A DNA stretch of 64,000 nucleotides from a virus. The notes under the pieces were generated by a model, which was not told where the DNA came from, made no database searches, and saw only the letters and a program-made list of their open reading frames with translations. The position numbers were made by a program, and so were the translations under genes. Shown in pieces: positions 50,394-58,246 of the stretch. Position 1 is the first letter of the stretch; each line of letters begins with the position of its first letter. The DNA lies in IMG/VR virus record IMGVR_UViG_3300027963_003275, positions 1-64,000 of that record; one strand, 5' to 3'.

Positions 50394-51473
50394 ATGACTG
50401 CTACAATTGCTACACGCAAAACTTTTAATGTCTGGGACGAATTCTGCTCCTGGGTGACTTCTACCGATAACCGTCTTTATGTTGGTTGGTTCGGTGTTCT
50501 GATGATTCCAACGTTGCTTGCTGCAACCACTTGTTTTATCATCGCATTCATCGGTGCTCCCCCTGTGGACATTGATGGCATTCGTGAACCTGTTTCTGGT
50601 TCATTAATGTATGGAAACAACATTATCTCTGGTGCTGTTGTTCCTTCCTCTAATGCTATTGGACTTCACTTGTATCCTATCTGGGAAGCTGCTTCTCTGG
50701 ATGAATGGTTATACAATGGTGGACCTTTTCAACTTGTTATATTTCACTTTCTCATTGGTATCTTTTGCTATATGGGTCGTGAATGGGAACTCTCTTACCG
50801 TCTAGGTATGCGTCCTTGGATTATGGTTGCTTACTCTGCACCTGTTGCTGCTGCGACTGCCGTATTCCTGGTGTATCCTTTCGGTCAAGGTTCTTTCTCT
50901 GATGCTATGCCTTTGGGCATTTCCGGTACTTTTAACTATATGCTTGTCTTCCAGGCAGAACATAACATCCTTATGCACCCATTCCACATGCTTGGAGTTG
51001 CTGGTGTCTTCGGTGGTTCACTTTTTAGCGCAATGCACGGTTCGCTAGTGACTTCTTCACTGGTTCGTGAAACTACTGAAACTGAATCGCAGAATTATGG
51101 TTATAAGTTCGGACAAGAAGAAGAGACATACAACATCGTTGCTGCTCATGGTTATTTTGGTCGTCTTATCTTCCAATATGCGTCCTTTAATAACTCGCGT
51201 TCATTGCACTTCTTCCTGGCTGCTTGGCCTGTTGTAGGCATCTGGTTCACTGCTCTTGGTGTATCCACGATGGCTTTCAATTTGAATGGACTGAATTTTA
51301 ACCAATCGATCCTTGATAGTCAGGGTCGTGTTGTAAACACCTGGGCTGATATCCTAAATCGTGCCAATCTTGGGTTTGAGGTGGTTCACGAGAGAAATGC
51401 ACATAACTATCCTTTGGATCTTGCTGCAGTATCTACTACTGAAGTTGCTTTGACTGCTCCAAGTATTGGATAA
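50394..51473 (+). CDS. psbA: Photosystem II D1 protein
   Basis: D1 is the reaction-centre subunit of photosystem II and is replaced constantly under light. The phage copy keeps photosynthesis running after host shut-off. The 359-aa frame is complete, with no intron, and includes [18 protein letters not shown] with a chlorophyll/iron His and the ending NYPLDLAA before the cleaved tail. Residue 130 is Glu ([14 protein letters not shown]), the high-light form. It overlaps the opposite-strand nuclease gene by 38 nt. Its codon use is more GC-rich than its neighbours. Confidence 0.98.
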   Translation: MTATIATRKTFNVWDEFCSWVTSTDNRLYVGWFGVLMIPTLLAATTCFIIAFIGAPPVDIDGIREPVSGSLMYGNNIISGAVVPSSNAIGLHLYPIWEAASLDEWLYNGGPFQLVIFHFLIGIFCYMGREWELSYRLGMRPWIMVAYSAPVAAATAVFLVYPFGQGSFSDAMPLGISGTFNYMLVFQAEHNILMHPFHMLGVAGVFGGSLFSAMHGSLVTSSLVRETTETESQNYGYKFGQEEETYNIVAAHGYFGRLIFQYASFNNSRSLHFFLAAWPVVGIWFTALGVSTMAFNLNGLNFNQSILDSQGRVVNTWADILNRANLGFEVVHERNAHNYPLDLAAVSTTEVALTAPSIG

Positions 51474-51822
51474 GTTTAGATAAAATCTGAATATTATCCC
51501 CAACTAATCCGAGTGCAGTGTTGCAGTTATTGCATAACACTCCTCGGATTTTTTCTTTATTGTGGCAGTGGTCAATACATTTTTTATTTGTTATATCTCT
51601 ACTACATACTTGGCAGTTATCGTGCTTCATAAGTTCATTATATTCTGCTTCCGATAATTTGAATTTTCTCCTCATATATTCGTGAGGTTTATAATATTGC
51701 TTTCTATTTTTAGTAGAACATTCTTTACATTTTGGTTGAAGTCCTATTTTGCCAGAACTATAAGTTCTTTTATGGAACAAATCTTCTGATAGTTCCATCT
51801 CACAAGAAGTGCAAGTTTTCAT
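51436..51822 (-). CDS. Endonuclease VII-like HNH nuclease antisense to the psbA end
   Basis: The 128-aa protein has CTSC and CKEC zinc pairs, then CQVC...[20 protein letters not shown], the recombination endonuclease VII / HNH core with catalytic His. It resembles the free-standing homing nuclease found just downstream of psbA in the cyanophage S-PM2 (F-CphI). It lies tail-to-tail with psbA and overlaps it by 38 nt. Here psbA has no intron, so it may spread itself and flanking DNA by gene conversion. Confidence 0.8.
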   Translation of the reverse strand: MKTCTSCEMELSEDLFHKRTYSSGKIGLQPKCKECSTKNRKQYYKPHEYMRRKFKLSEAEYNELMKHDNCQVCSRDITNKKCIDHCHNKEKIRGVLCNNCNTALGLVGDNIQILSKLIQYLEQSKQLQ

Positions 51823-51847
51823 TATTGTAATGCGTATTTTCTATACT

Positions 51848-51855
51848 TATTTATA
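51848..51855 (-). promoter_or_regulatory. Late box TATAAATA, minus strand
   Basis: Read on the minus strand, the exact box lies 25 nt before the HNH gene. Its transcript would run antisense into the psbA 3' end. Confidence 0.65.
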
Positions 51856-51873
51856 ATAAATAATCAATAAAAA

Positions 51874-51939
51874 ATGCTCCTCATCCTCATACTCTTCCAA
51901 CTCTTCGGAGTGTTCCTCTTTCTAATGTCCCTACTATGA
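51874..51939 (+). CDS. Micro membrane peptide, 21 aa
   Basis: The peptide is nearly all Leu, Ile and Phe and would form one membrane helix. Its TGA overlaps the ATG of the next small gene. Coupling supports translation, but the length makes it uncertain. It could be a photosystem-type small subunit or a membrane toxin; nothing proves either. Confidence 0.4.
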   Translation: MLLILILFQLFGVFLFLMSLL

Positions 51940-52064
51940 TTTCCTCACACACCCCATATAAACTCGCAGAGATTATCAGAGATACGTGGTATAATCTATA
52001 TACACCAACCAAGTACAATCAAATTCACAAACAACTTAAATTGAGAGAGAAACCAAAAAAATGA
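51936..52064 (+). CDS. Small protein, 42 aa
   Basis: The frame overlaps both neighbours by 4 nt (ATGA). The product has a helical, Tyr-rich middle (KLAEIIRDTWYNLYTP) and a basic C-terminus. No domain is recognised. Confidence 0.5.
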   Translation: MISSHTPYKLAEIIRDTWYNLYTPTKYNQIHKQLKLREKPKK

Positions 52065-52378
52065 ACAAGTATAATACCGAAGATTACTTTTCCGTCATTG
52101 AGACTAAGACTGGTAGAAAAATTGTAGATTGTGGTGACGAACAAGATGCTCATGCAATGGTTGCATTTGATCCTGCCAATCGCACTTATACCAGGAATAA
52201 GTTTCTGATGGGTCAAGTGATTGATATAGTGATGCCCAAAGCACTTCCTACCAATGAGATAGTCCAAGGTGCTACTGGTAGTTCTTCGGAAATTCCAACT
52301 GCAACTGGTGTCAATGGACCTGGACCACTACCTCAAATCAAACTACCAGAAGGACAACAAGAACCCTTTGTGGTATGA
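52061..52378 (+). CDS. Conserved cyanophage protein, 105 aa
   Basis: The N-terminal half is a small mixed alpha/beta domain with FSVIETKTGRKIVDCG and MVAFDPANRTYTRN. The C-terminal half is Pro-, Gly- and Ser-rich and probably unfolded. It lies between two coupled small genes with ATGA overlaps. The function is unknown. Confidence 0.6.
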   Translation: MNKYNTEDYFSVIETKTGRKIVDCGDEQDAHAMVAFDPANRTYTRNKFLMGQVIDIVMPKALPTNEIVQGATGSSSEIPTATGVNGPGPLPQIKLPEGQQEPFVV

Positions 52379-52572
52379 ATCACCGAAAGCATAAACAATC
52401 TGATAATCTTAAAAAGAAGAGGATGTACACACCTGAGGGTTACCTAAAAGATCCCCCAGATACTAAATGTCCATACTGTGGGGAAACTAAAAAAGCATGT
52501 TCTTATGTAAATAGTTTATCAAGAGCATGGGCACGAGATGCCTGTGCTCATAAATACAAAAAAAAACTATAG
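52375..52572 (+). CDS. Small zinc-ribbon protein, 65 aa
   Basis: A basic N-terminus precedes CPYCG (33-37) and a later Cys pair member in DACAHKYKK, giving a possible zinc site with nearby His. It is Lys-rich and could bind nucleic acid. It overlaps the previous gene by 4 nt and ends 7 nt before the adhesin-like gene. Confidence 0.5.
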   Translation: MNHRKHKQSDNLKKKRMYTPEGYLKDPPDTKCPYCGETKKACSYVNSLSRAWARDACAHKYKKKL

Positions 52573-52579
52573 CAATTAA

Positions 52580-54163
52580 ATGGGAAGATACATTAAGACA
52601 AGAATTGTTACTAGTGGATTGATTTATGTGAATGATGCAGGAAATACTAAGTCATATTCTGGTGTTGGAACAGCAGTTAAAAACTTAGTCGGTTATGGTG
52701 CGACTAATACAACATTTAATCAAACATTTGTATCTTCAGGGACAACAAGTTATTTTGTATCAACAGGTTCAACTTCTTATATAAGCAATACAAATGTTTC
52801 TGTATCTGCTTCAACAGGTCGTGGATTTACTATTTGTATGATGATTAAACCACAAACTTTAACGAATAGTGAATGGAATTATTGGTTTCAACAGGATAGC
52901 TCTAGGTCTTCCGTACAATTTGGAAGATATGGAACTTCTGGTGGATGGGAGATGAAAGATAATGCAAAACAAGAAGGAGAAAAAACATTCACTTCAGTTG
53001 GCACTACAACTTGGACGGTTCCAGTTGGTGTAACTACTATCACTGCTATTTGTATTGGTGCTGGAGGAGGTGGTGGAGGTCATAATTTTGATGAAGGAGG
53101 AGGTGGAGGTGGAGGTGGAGGACTGTCATTTGGTTCTACTATATCTGTAACTCCTGGTGATATTTTGTATATAAGAGTTGGTTCTGGTGGAACTGGAGGA
53201 ATTTCAACAACTTCAAGTAGTTCCAATGTTGCTGGAGCAGGTTCAACTGGAGGATCAAGTTATATAAAAACAGGATCACATTCTGGAACTTCACTTCTTG
53301 AGGCTTTTGGTGGAACTGGAGGACAAGGAGGTGATGGTCCAGGATCTCCAAATCCTGGAGTTGGTGGAACATCTGGTGGAACTGCTAGAACTAATGGTGG
53401 TTCTGGTGGAATTGGAGGAAGAGGGGGAAGTTTTTATTCTGGTGGAGGTGGTGGTGCTGGTGGATATACTGGAGTTGGGGGAACTGGTGCTATGTCTTCT
53501 GGGACTACTGCTTCAGATAGAGCTACCTCTGGTCTTGGAGGTGGTGGTGGAGGGGGAGGAAATAGCCAACCCAGCACACTTATCAATTCATATACAGAAA
53601 TTTTAAATTCTGGTGGTGGAGTTGGGATATATGGATCTGGATCTAACGGATCTGGAGGAAACTACACATCAGGATATTCTAATAGGGGTGGAGGTGGAGG
53701 AAGTTCAGGAACAACTGGAGATTCTGCTGGGGGACTTTATGGTGGAGGTGGAGGAACAAGACCAGAGAGTACTCTGGGAATTAATTTTGTAAGAAATGGT
53801 GGAACTGGTGGACAAGGTGCTGTAAGAATTGTCTGGGGAAGTGGCAGATCGTATCCAACCACTAGTATTTCTAATACTCCCATACCACCAAAACAATCTA
53901 CATCTTTTTCTGATTGGACTTTTGTTGTTTGTGGAGTAACAACAAACTATTATACTTTTATATCAACTAATGGAAGCACTAAGACCTTGGGATCTTCTAA
54001 TGATTGGAACAACTCTGATGAAATTAATTTGGATAAAATATTTGGAACAGGAACAAACAATTATAGTTGCTTATGGAATAATGTGATGATTTATAATCGT
54101 GAATTAACAAATGATGAAATTCAAATAAACTTTGAAGCATATAGACGTAAGTTTAATCTTTAA
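52580..54163 (+). CDS. Glycine-rich adhesin-like fibre protein, copy 1
   Basis: The 527-aa protein has a lectin/LamG-like N-terminal part (about 10-130). A long glycine-rich region (about 135-435, beginning TWTVPVGVTT, then runs of Gly with Ser, Thr and Tyr) follows. The C-terminal part (435-527) ends WNNVMIYNRELTNDEIQ, the closing strand of the same lectin fold. So a lectin-type domain is split by the glycine-rich insert. This recalls phage adhesins with glycine-rich host-binding tips. It is followed 44 nt later by a paralogue. Confidence 0.7.
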   Translation: MGRYIKTRIVTSGLIYVNDAGNTKSYSGVGTAVKNLVGYGATNTTFNQTFVSSGTTSYFVSTGSTSYISNTNVSVSASTGRGFTICMMIKPQTLTNSEWNYWFQQDSSRSSVQFGRYGTSGGWEMKDNAKQEGEKTFTSVGTTTWTVPVGVTTITAICIGAGGGGGGHNFDEGGGGGGGGGLSFGSTISVTPGDILYIRVGSGGTGGISTTSSSSNVAGAGSTGGSSYIKTGSHSGTSLLEAFGGTGGQGGDGPGSPNPGVGGTSGGTARTNGGSGGIGGRGGSFYSGGGGGAGGYTGVGGTGAMSSGTTASDRATSGLGGGGGGGGNSQPSTLINSYTEILNSGGGVGIYGSGSNGSGGNYTSGYSNRGGGGGSSGTTGDSAGGLYGGGGGTRPESTLGINFVRNGGTGGQGAVRIVWGSGRSYPTTSISNTPIPPKQSTSFSDWTFVVCGVTTNYYTFISTNGSTKTLGSSNDWNNSDEINLDKIFGTGTNNYSCLWNNVMIYNRELTNDEIQINFEAYRRKFNL

Positions 54164-54207
54164 AAATTAAATTTTTAAAATAAATAAAAATAAAAATAAA
54201 AAGTATA

Positions 54208-55821
54208 ATGACAATAGCACATAGTCCTCGTATTGTTATTAATGGATTGATTTATGCGAATGATGCGGGAAATACTAAGTCATATTCTGGTGTTGGAACA
54301 GCAATCAAGAATCTAGTTGGTTATGGTGCGACTAATACAGCATTTAATCAAACATTTGTATCTTCAGGGACAACAAGTTATTTTGAATCAACAGGATCTT
54401 CATCTTATATAAGCAATACAAATGTAAGTGTAAGTGCCTCTACGGGAAGAGGATTTACGATTTGTATGATGGTAAAACCACAAACTTTAACGAGTAGTGG
54501 ATGGAATTATTGGTTTCAACAGGAAAGTTCTATAACTTCAGTACAATTTGGAAGATATGGAACTTCTAATGGATGGCAGATGAAAGATAGTGCTGCTCTT
54601 GATGGAGAGCAGGTATTAACTACAGTTGGTACTACAACTTGGACTGTTCCTGTTGGTGTAACTTCTGTCACTGCTGTTTGTGTTGGTGGTGGTGGAGGTG
54701 GAGGTGGATTTAGTCCATCATCATCAGGTGGTGGTGGTGCTGGAGGAGGTGGTGGAGGTGGAGTTGCTTATGGTTCTTTTTCTGTAACTCCTGGAGATAC
54801 TCTTTATATTAGAGTTGGTTCTGGAGGTACTGGAGGTATTTCTCAGTTTTCTCCTACTAATGGAACTTCAGGTCAATCAAGTTATATAAAAACAGGATCA
54901 CATTCTGGAACTTCACTTCTTGAAGGTGGAGGTGGAGGTGGTGGAGTAGCAGGTTCAATTGGTGATTTTGGTACTAGTGGAAGTGGAGGTTCTTCTACAG
55001 GAACTGCAAGAAGTGGTGGAACATCGGGTGGAACTGGTGGAGCTGGATCTTCTGCTTTTCGTGGTGGTAGAGGTGGTGGAGGAGGTGGAGCAGGTGGATA
55101 TGGAACATCAGGATTTGGTGGTGGAAATGGAGGAAGCAATGTGACCGATCTCACAGATAATACAGGTGGATATGGAACCAATGGTGCAGGAGGTGGCGGT
55201 GGTGTTTCTAGTAGCTTAAGTAGTGATGTGAATAATTATGGTGGTGGAGTCGGTATATATGATGGGACTAGATTTACTGGTGCAGTTGGTGCCCCAGGGG
55301 GTGAGACTGCTCTTCCTGGGTCTAATAATTCTGGTGGTTTTGGTGGAAATTCTAGTGGGGGTACTAGTTTGAGTGAAACTACAAAATCAGTTGCTGGAAG
55401 TTATGGAGGAGGAGGAGGTACGATGAGGGCCAACACTACTACTTTTGTAAGAAGTGGTGGAACTGGTGGTCAAGGTGCTGTGAGAATTGTTTGGGGTTAT
55501 GGTAGAAATTTTGCTAATAATACTTCAATTGGATCAAGCATACCATCAACACAAACAGTATCATTTAGTGATTGGACTTTTGTTGTTTGCGGAGTAACAA
55601 CAAACTACTATACTTTTATATCCACAAATGCATCTACTAAAACTTTAGGTTCTTTGAATGATTGGAACAACTCTGATGAAATTAATTTGGATAAAATATT
55701 TGGAACAGGGACAAGTAATTATGATTGCTTATGGAACAATGTGATGATTTATAATCGTGAATTAACAAATGAAGAAATTCAAATAAACTTTGAAGCATAC
55801 AGACGTAAGTTTAATCTCTAA
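54208..55821 (+). CDS. Glycine-rich adhesin-like fibre protein, copy 2
   Basis: The 537-aa protein matches the preceding gene closely in its N-terminal ~125 and C-terminal ~85 residues. The glycine-rich middle differs in length and order, with segments such as SPSSSGGGGAGG and TNGAGGGGGVSSS. The N-terminal change MTIAHSPRIVINGLIYAND starts the shared fold. This is a recent tandem duplication with a fast-changing tip. It probably carries the receptor-binding part of a tail fibre. The stop is overlapped by a late box. Confidence 0.7.
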   Translation: MTIAHSPRIVINGLIYANDAGNTKSYSGVGTAIKNLVGYGATNTAFNQTFVSSGTTSYFESTGSSSYISNTNVSVSASTGRGFTICMMVKPQTLTSSGWNYWFQQESSITSVQFGRYGTSNGWQMKDSAALDGEQVLTTVGTTTWTVPVGVTSVTAVCVGGGGGGGGFSPSSSGGGGAGGGGGGGVAYGSFSVTPGDTLYIRVGSGGTGGISQFSPTNGTSGQSSYIKTGSHSGTSLLEGGGGGGGVAGSIGDFGTSGSGGSSTGTARSGGTSGGTGGAGSSAFRGGRGGGGGGAGGYGTSGFGGGNGGSNVTDLTDNTGGYGTNGAGGGGGVSSSLSSDVNNYGGGVGIYDGTRFTGAVGAPGGETALPGSNNSGGFGGNSSGGTSLSETTKSVAGSYGGGGGTMRANTTTFVRSGGTGGQGAVRIVWGYGRNFANNTSIGSSIPSTQTVSFSDWTFVVCGVTTNYYTFISTNASTKTLGSLNDWNNSDEINLDKIFGTGTSNYDCLWNNVMIYNRELTNEEIQINFEAYRRKFNL

Positions 55822-55824
55822 ATA
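55818..55824 (+). promoter_or_regulatory. Late box CTAAATA overlapping a stop codon
   Basis: The box includes the TAA of the adhesin gene and lies 20 nt before the HNH gene start. Confidence 0.5.
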
Positions 55825-55844
55825 ATCATAAGTTGCAAATACTT

Positions 55845-56216
55845 ATGGTTCCTCTACATTCGTTCAAGGACTATCTGTTTAATCTAGAGACAACAAGTAA
55901 AGCAGAAGCAAAACGAATGTGGAGGAGGATTATAAAAGAACAATGGGAACATAAGTGTGCCTATTGTAATTCAGAAGACAATATCACACTAGACCACATC
56001 ACTCCACAGTGTAAGGGTGGTCTGGACATTAAGACTAATGTAGTTGCTTGCTGTCATTCGTGCAATCAATCTAAGGGACATACTCCTTGGGAGCAGTGGT
56101 ATTATAATCAAGACTTCTTTACAGAAGCAAAAAGAGATGCTATAGTAAAATGGATGAAACCAGAAGAAAATTCAAATCTATATAAGTATAGACCAAGAAG
56201 AAATAATGCGTCTTAA
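55845..56216 (+). CDS. HNH endonuclease
   Basis: From the ATG at 55845 the protein is 123 aa. CAYC and CCHSC zinc pairs flank ITLDHITPQCKGG with the catalytic His and N-x-x-CC, the HNH core. It is similar in length to phage-encoded HNH nucleases used in packaging or homing. An upstream TTG start is less likely. Confidence 0.8.
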   Translation: MVPLHSFKDYLFNLETTSKAEAKRMWRRIIKEQWEHKCAYCNSEDNITLDHITPQCKGGLDIKTNVVACCHSCNQSKGHTPWEQWYYNQDFFTEAKRDAIVKWMKPEENSNLYKYRPRRNNAS

Positions 56217-56221
56217 CATTC

Positions 56222-56317
56222 ATGGATGATGGTAGTATCTACCCCATTGCAGCAAATGTAATGGGGACCTTAATTTCAATTTTAATAATTCTTATACCCT
56301 TATTAATAATTTTATGA
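56222..56317 (+). CDS. Micro membrane protein, 31 aa
   Basis: A short polar N-terminus (MDDGSIYPIAAN) is followed by a single Leu/Ile membrane helix to the C-terminus. Its TGA overlaps the glutaredoxin start. The shape resembles small photosystem or cytochrome subunits, but no family is proven. Confidence 0.5.
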   Translation: MDDGSIYPIAANVMGTLISILIILIPLLIIL

Positions 56318-56562
56318 ATTTTACAGTTTATTCAAAAAAAGGTTGTCCTTATTGTGACAAAATTAAAATGGTTTTGGGTGATTTGAGTGTCAAAAAAGGA
56401 TACCCAGTTATTTGTTATGAACTTGGAACTGAATTTACAAGAGAGCAATTCTATGCTGAATTTGGAGAAGGTTCTACATTTCCACAAGTTGTTTTTGAAC
56501 AAAAACATATTGGTGGATGTAGTGATACCGTGAAGTACTTACAAGAGAATAATATGTTTTAA
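56314..56562 (+). CDS. Glutaredoxin
   Basis: The 82-aa thioredoxin-fold protein has the CPYC active site at residues 11-14, FPQVVFEQ (cis-Pro strand) and GGCSD near the C-terminus for glutathione. It can supply electrons to the phage ribonucleotide reductase. The start overlaps the micro membrane gene by 4 nt, and its stop overlaps the next start by one base. Confidence 0.9.
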   Translation: MNFTVYSKKGCPYCDKIKMVLGDLSVKKGYPVICYELGTEFTREQFYAEFGEGSTFPQVVFEQKHIGGCSDTVKYLQENNMF

Positions 56563-56747
56563 TGAGTACTATAAATAATTCTGGAAGAACAGACATCAAT
56601 CGTGGTGTTGAGTTATTACTTCGCAAAAAAGGAGGGACAAATCAACCAGAATTGGATTCCAGACAGTTCAGTTTTGGGAAAATGTTTTCTCTTTTTAAAC
56701 GAGAGATACATTTTAAAATTGAACTAAGAGTGGCAAAGAAAACGTAA
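56562..56747 (+). CDS. Small basic protein, 61 aa
   Basis: The product is hydrophilic, with RGVELLLRKKGG in the middle and a basic, aromatic C-terminus. It starts at the last base of the glutaredoxin stop, so it is coupled. A TATAAATA within its first codons may be chance. The function is unknown. Confidence 0.5.
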   Translation: MSTINNSGRTDINRGVELLLRKKGGTNQPELDSRQFSFGKMFSLFKREIHFKIELRVAKKT

Positions 56748-56764
56748 TCTCTTGGAGAAAAAAA

Positions 56765-56995
56765 ATGTTAGCATCAGAACTCACCATTTTCACTATATTA
56801 ACTTTTTTATTTTTACTTGTGGGTGGAGTAATAGGTTGGCTAACGAAGTCTCACTTGTATGAAAATCAAGTTAGACAATTTTACACTCATCCAGAAATGT
56901 TTGATGAGAACGGTAATCTTATACCAGACGAAATTTTAGCAGTACGATTTGAAAATTATGACGACGACAACGACGACGAAGAAGACAGAGACTGA
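56765..56995 (+). CDS. Small membrane protein with acidic tail, 76 aa
   Basis: One N-terminal hydrophobic helix (about 6-28) precedes a cytoplasmic-type domain that ends in a long Asp/Glu run. A GGAGAAAAAA ribosome site precedes the ATG. It overlaps the next gene by 38 nt in another frame. The function is unknown. Confidence 0.55.
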   Translation: MLASELTIFTILTFLFLLVGGVIGWLTKSHLYENQVRQFYTHPEMFDENGNLIPDEILAVRFENYDDDNDDEEDRD

Positions 56996-57515
56996 ACTCG
57001 AAATTCTTCCTCCAAATCCATTTATATTTGAAATCCTTGCTCTTGCTTCAAAACAAAGATCAAAGGCAAAGAAAGTAGAAGTTCTTAAAACCTACGAACA
57101 CGATTCATTAAAAGCAATTTTTATTTGGAATTTTGATGAATCAATAATATCTGTTTTACCAGAAGGTGATGTTCCATTTTTTGGTGAGAATGATATGAAG
57201 ATATCAACAATGTCTGAAAGAATTGAAGATGCAATCAAGCAAATGAATGGTTCATCAATAGGAGCACTTGATCAAAGATATTCTACAATTCGTAAAGAAT
57301 ATACTAAGTTTTATAATTTTATTAAAGGTGGAAACGATACATTGAATGGAATTCGTAGAGAAAATATTTTTGTAAATCTTTTGGAAGGTTTGCATCCTTT
57401 GGAAGCAGAAATTCTTTGTTTGTGTAAAGATAAGAAACTTGAAAGTAGATATAAAGTCAATAAAGAGATTATTTCGGAAGCATACCCTGATATTGTTTGG
57501 GGAAATAGAGGTTGA
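56958..57515 (+). CDS. DUF6433-like conserved phage protein, 185 aa
   Basis: The ATG at 56958 gives a Thr-rich start and then a helical protein with KKVEVLKTYEHDSLKAI, FIWNFDE, VLPEGDVPF and NLLEGLHPLEAEILCLCKDKK. These are features of a conserved T4-like family (DUF6433-like). It is found near replication genes in cyanophages, but the role is unknown. It overlaps both neighbours' reading region at the start. Confidence 0.6.
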   Translation: MTTTTTTKKTETELEILPPNPFIFEILALASKQRSKAKKVEVLKTYEHDSLKAIFIWNFDESIISVLPEGDVPFFGENDMKISTMSERIEDAIKQMNGSSIGALDQRYSTIRKEYTKFYNFIKGGNDTLNGIRRENIFVNLLEGLHPLEAEILCLCKDKKLESRYKVNKEIISEAYPDIVWGNRG

Positions 57516-57532
57516 AAACTGGAGGAAAAATA

Positions 57533-57790
57533 TTGAATATTATACATAAAGACTGCGATAAATCATTATCAAAAGATACAAGTCTTCCTATTAATTCTTA
57601 TCTTGTGACGTATCTTGTAAAAGATACAGAAAAATATGATATAGTACAAGCAGGTGGTAAGGTTGAAGTGTTTGATACTTATTATGATGAGTATGGAAAG
57701 GGAGCACTGAAAGAAATTAAATGGACTGATGGAAAAATAAATCCAAAGATGTATGGGTATGTTCCCAAAGAAACGAAAAAACGCAGATAA
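57533..57790 (+). CDS. Conserved small protein with TTG start, 85 aa
   Basis: The start is taken as the TTG at 57533 because a strong GGAGG site (57521-57525) lies 7 nt before it. An earlier in-frame TTG at 57512 lacks this and overlaps the previous gene. The product is mixed beta, with YLVTYLVKDTEKYDIVQAGG, KVEVFDTYYD and a basic KETKKRR end. The function is unknown. Confidence 0.6.
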   Translation: MNIIHKDCDKSLSKDTSLPINSYLVTYLVKDTEKYDIVQAGGKVEVFDTYYDEYGKGALKEIKWTDGKINPKMYGYVPKETKKRR

Positions 57791-57835
57791 AAGTAGCAGC
57801 ACGATACAAAAAAAATATCTGTTGCTACTTTTTCA
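57789..57835 (+). terminator. Terminator
   Basis: AAAAGTAGCA (57789-57798) pairs with TGCTACTTTT (57823-57832) around an A-rich loop. It overlaps the end of the preceding gene by one or two bases. Confidence 0.75.
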
Positions 57836-57850
57836 TGTTTATGCTAATAT
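57822..57850 (+). promoter_or_regulatory. Sigma-70-like promoter nested in the terminator
   Basis: TTGCTA (57822-57827), a 17-bp spacer and TAATAT (57845-57850). The -35 is part of the right arm of the terminator. Transcription would begin just before the riboswitch-like element. Confidence 0.6.
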
Positions 57851-57856
57851 ATACAG

Positions 57857-57908
57857 TACGTTCAACCCATTTTGGGTCGGAAGTAAGCCGACGCGGAACG
57901 GATCGTTC
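57857..57908 (+). other. Glutamine-riboswitch-like element (downstream-peptide / glutamine-II type)
   Basis: CGTTC (57859-57863) pairs with GAACG (57896-57900), ACCC (57865-57868) with GGGT (57874-57877), and CGGAAGTAAG follows as in glutamine-binding glnA/downstream-peptide RNAs. A short peptide gene starts a few bases later, as is typical for this family in marine phages. A second CGTTC (57904-57908) could pair with the same GAACG and compete. The family was recognised by eye only. Confidence 0.6.
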
Positions 57909-57912
57909 ATCT

Positions 57913-58065
57913 ATGGAAACACTCTTACTCAGTTGTCTTCAGGCACAATTGATTATTGGAAGAGTTATGAAGGCAAATATGCCTCCACAAACTCGTAATG
58001 ATTTAATTTGGGAAATCAAAAAGGTTACTCCCAAAAGGTGTAAAATAGACGCAAACGCCGACTGA
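57913..58065 (+). CDS. Downstream peptide 1, 50 aa
   Basis: The peptide METLLLSCLQAQLIIGR... starts 12 nt after the proximal GAACG arm of the riboswitch-like element. It has a hydrophobic helix and then a Pro/Lys-rich tail. It is probably regulated by the element. Similar peptides occur in other cyanophages behind such RNAs. The function is unknown. Confidence 0.65.
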   Translation: METLLLSCLQAQLIIGRVMKANMPPQTRNDLIWEIKKVTPKRCKIDANAD

Positions 58066-58075
58066 AGGAACGCTC
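58052..58075 (+). other. Second half-element GAAGGAACGC
   Basis: GCCGACTGAAGGAACGC matches the 3' half of the glutamine-II consensus better than the proximal arm does, but no 5' half is adjacent. It could pair with either CGTTC at 57859 or 57904 across the peptide gene, or be a remnant of a second element. Confidence 0.4.
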
Positions 58076-58105
58076 TTTAATCTAAACAACTAAGGAGAAA
58101 ACCTA

Positions 58106-58213
58106 ATGTCACAAGTAAAAACTAAAAACAACTGGCAGCTTGTTTTAATCAAGCAACAAAAAGAAAAAGAACAACGCAAACACCAAGCAAAACTTGCAAT
58201 GGCAATGCGTTAA
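58106..58213 (+). CDS. Downstream peptide 2, 35 aa
   Basis: The peptide is Lys-, Gln- and Ala-rich and probably helical. It starts 8 nt after a strong AAGGAG site (58092-58097) and ends before a terminator. It lies behind the second half-element. Small basic peptides of this kind are linked to glutamine RNAs in marine cyanobacteria and phages. The function is unknown. Confidence 0.6.
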   Translation: MSQVKTKNNWQLVLIKQQKEKEQRKHQAKLAMAMR

Positions 58214-58220
58214 TAATCTA

Positions 58221-58246
58221 GGAGGGATTGATTCCCTCCTTTTTTT
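58221..58246 (+). terminator. Terminator
   Basis: GGAGGG (58221-58226) pairs with CCCTCC (58234-58239) around ATTGATT, followed by a T-run. Confidence 0.9.

Noticed and set aside
50394-51473. Group I intron in psbA
   Set aside because: The D1 frame is continuous for 359 codons with all expected motifs, so no intron is present.
54882-55181. Long Pro-rich minus-strand frame
   Set aside because: It is the reverse complement of glycine codons in the adhesin gene, a composition artefact.
52580-55821. Diversity-generating retroelement
   Set aside because: No reverse transcriptase or template repeat is visible. The variation fits duplication and recombination.
56569-56576. TATAAATA as late promoter
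   Set aside because: It lies within the first codons of a coupled gene, far from any start that would use it; probably chance.
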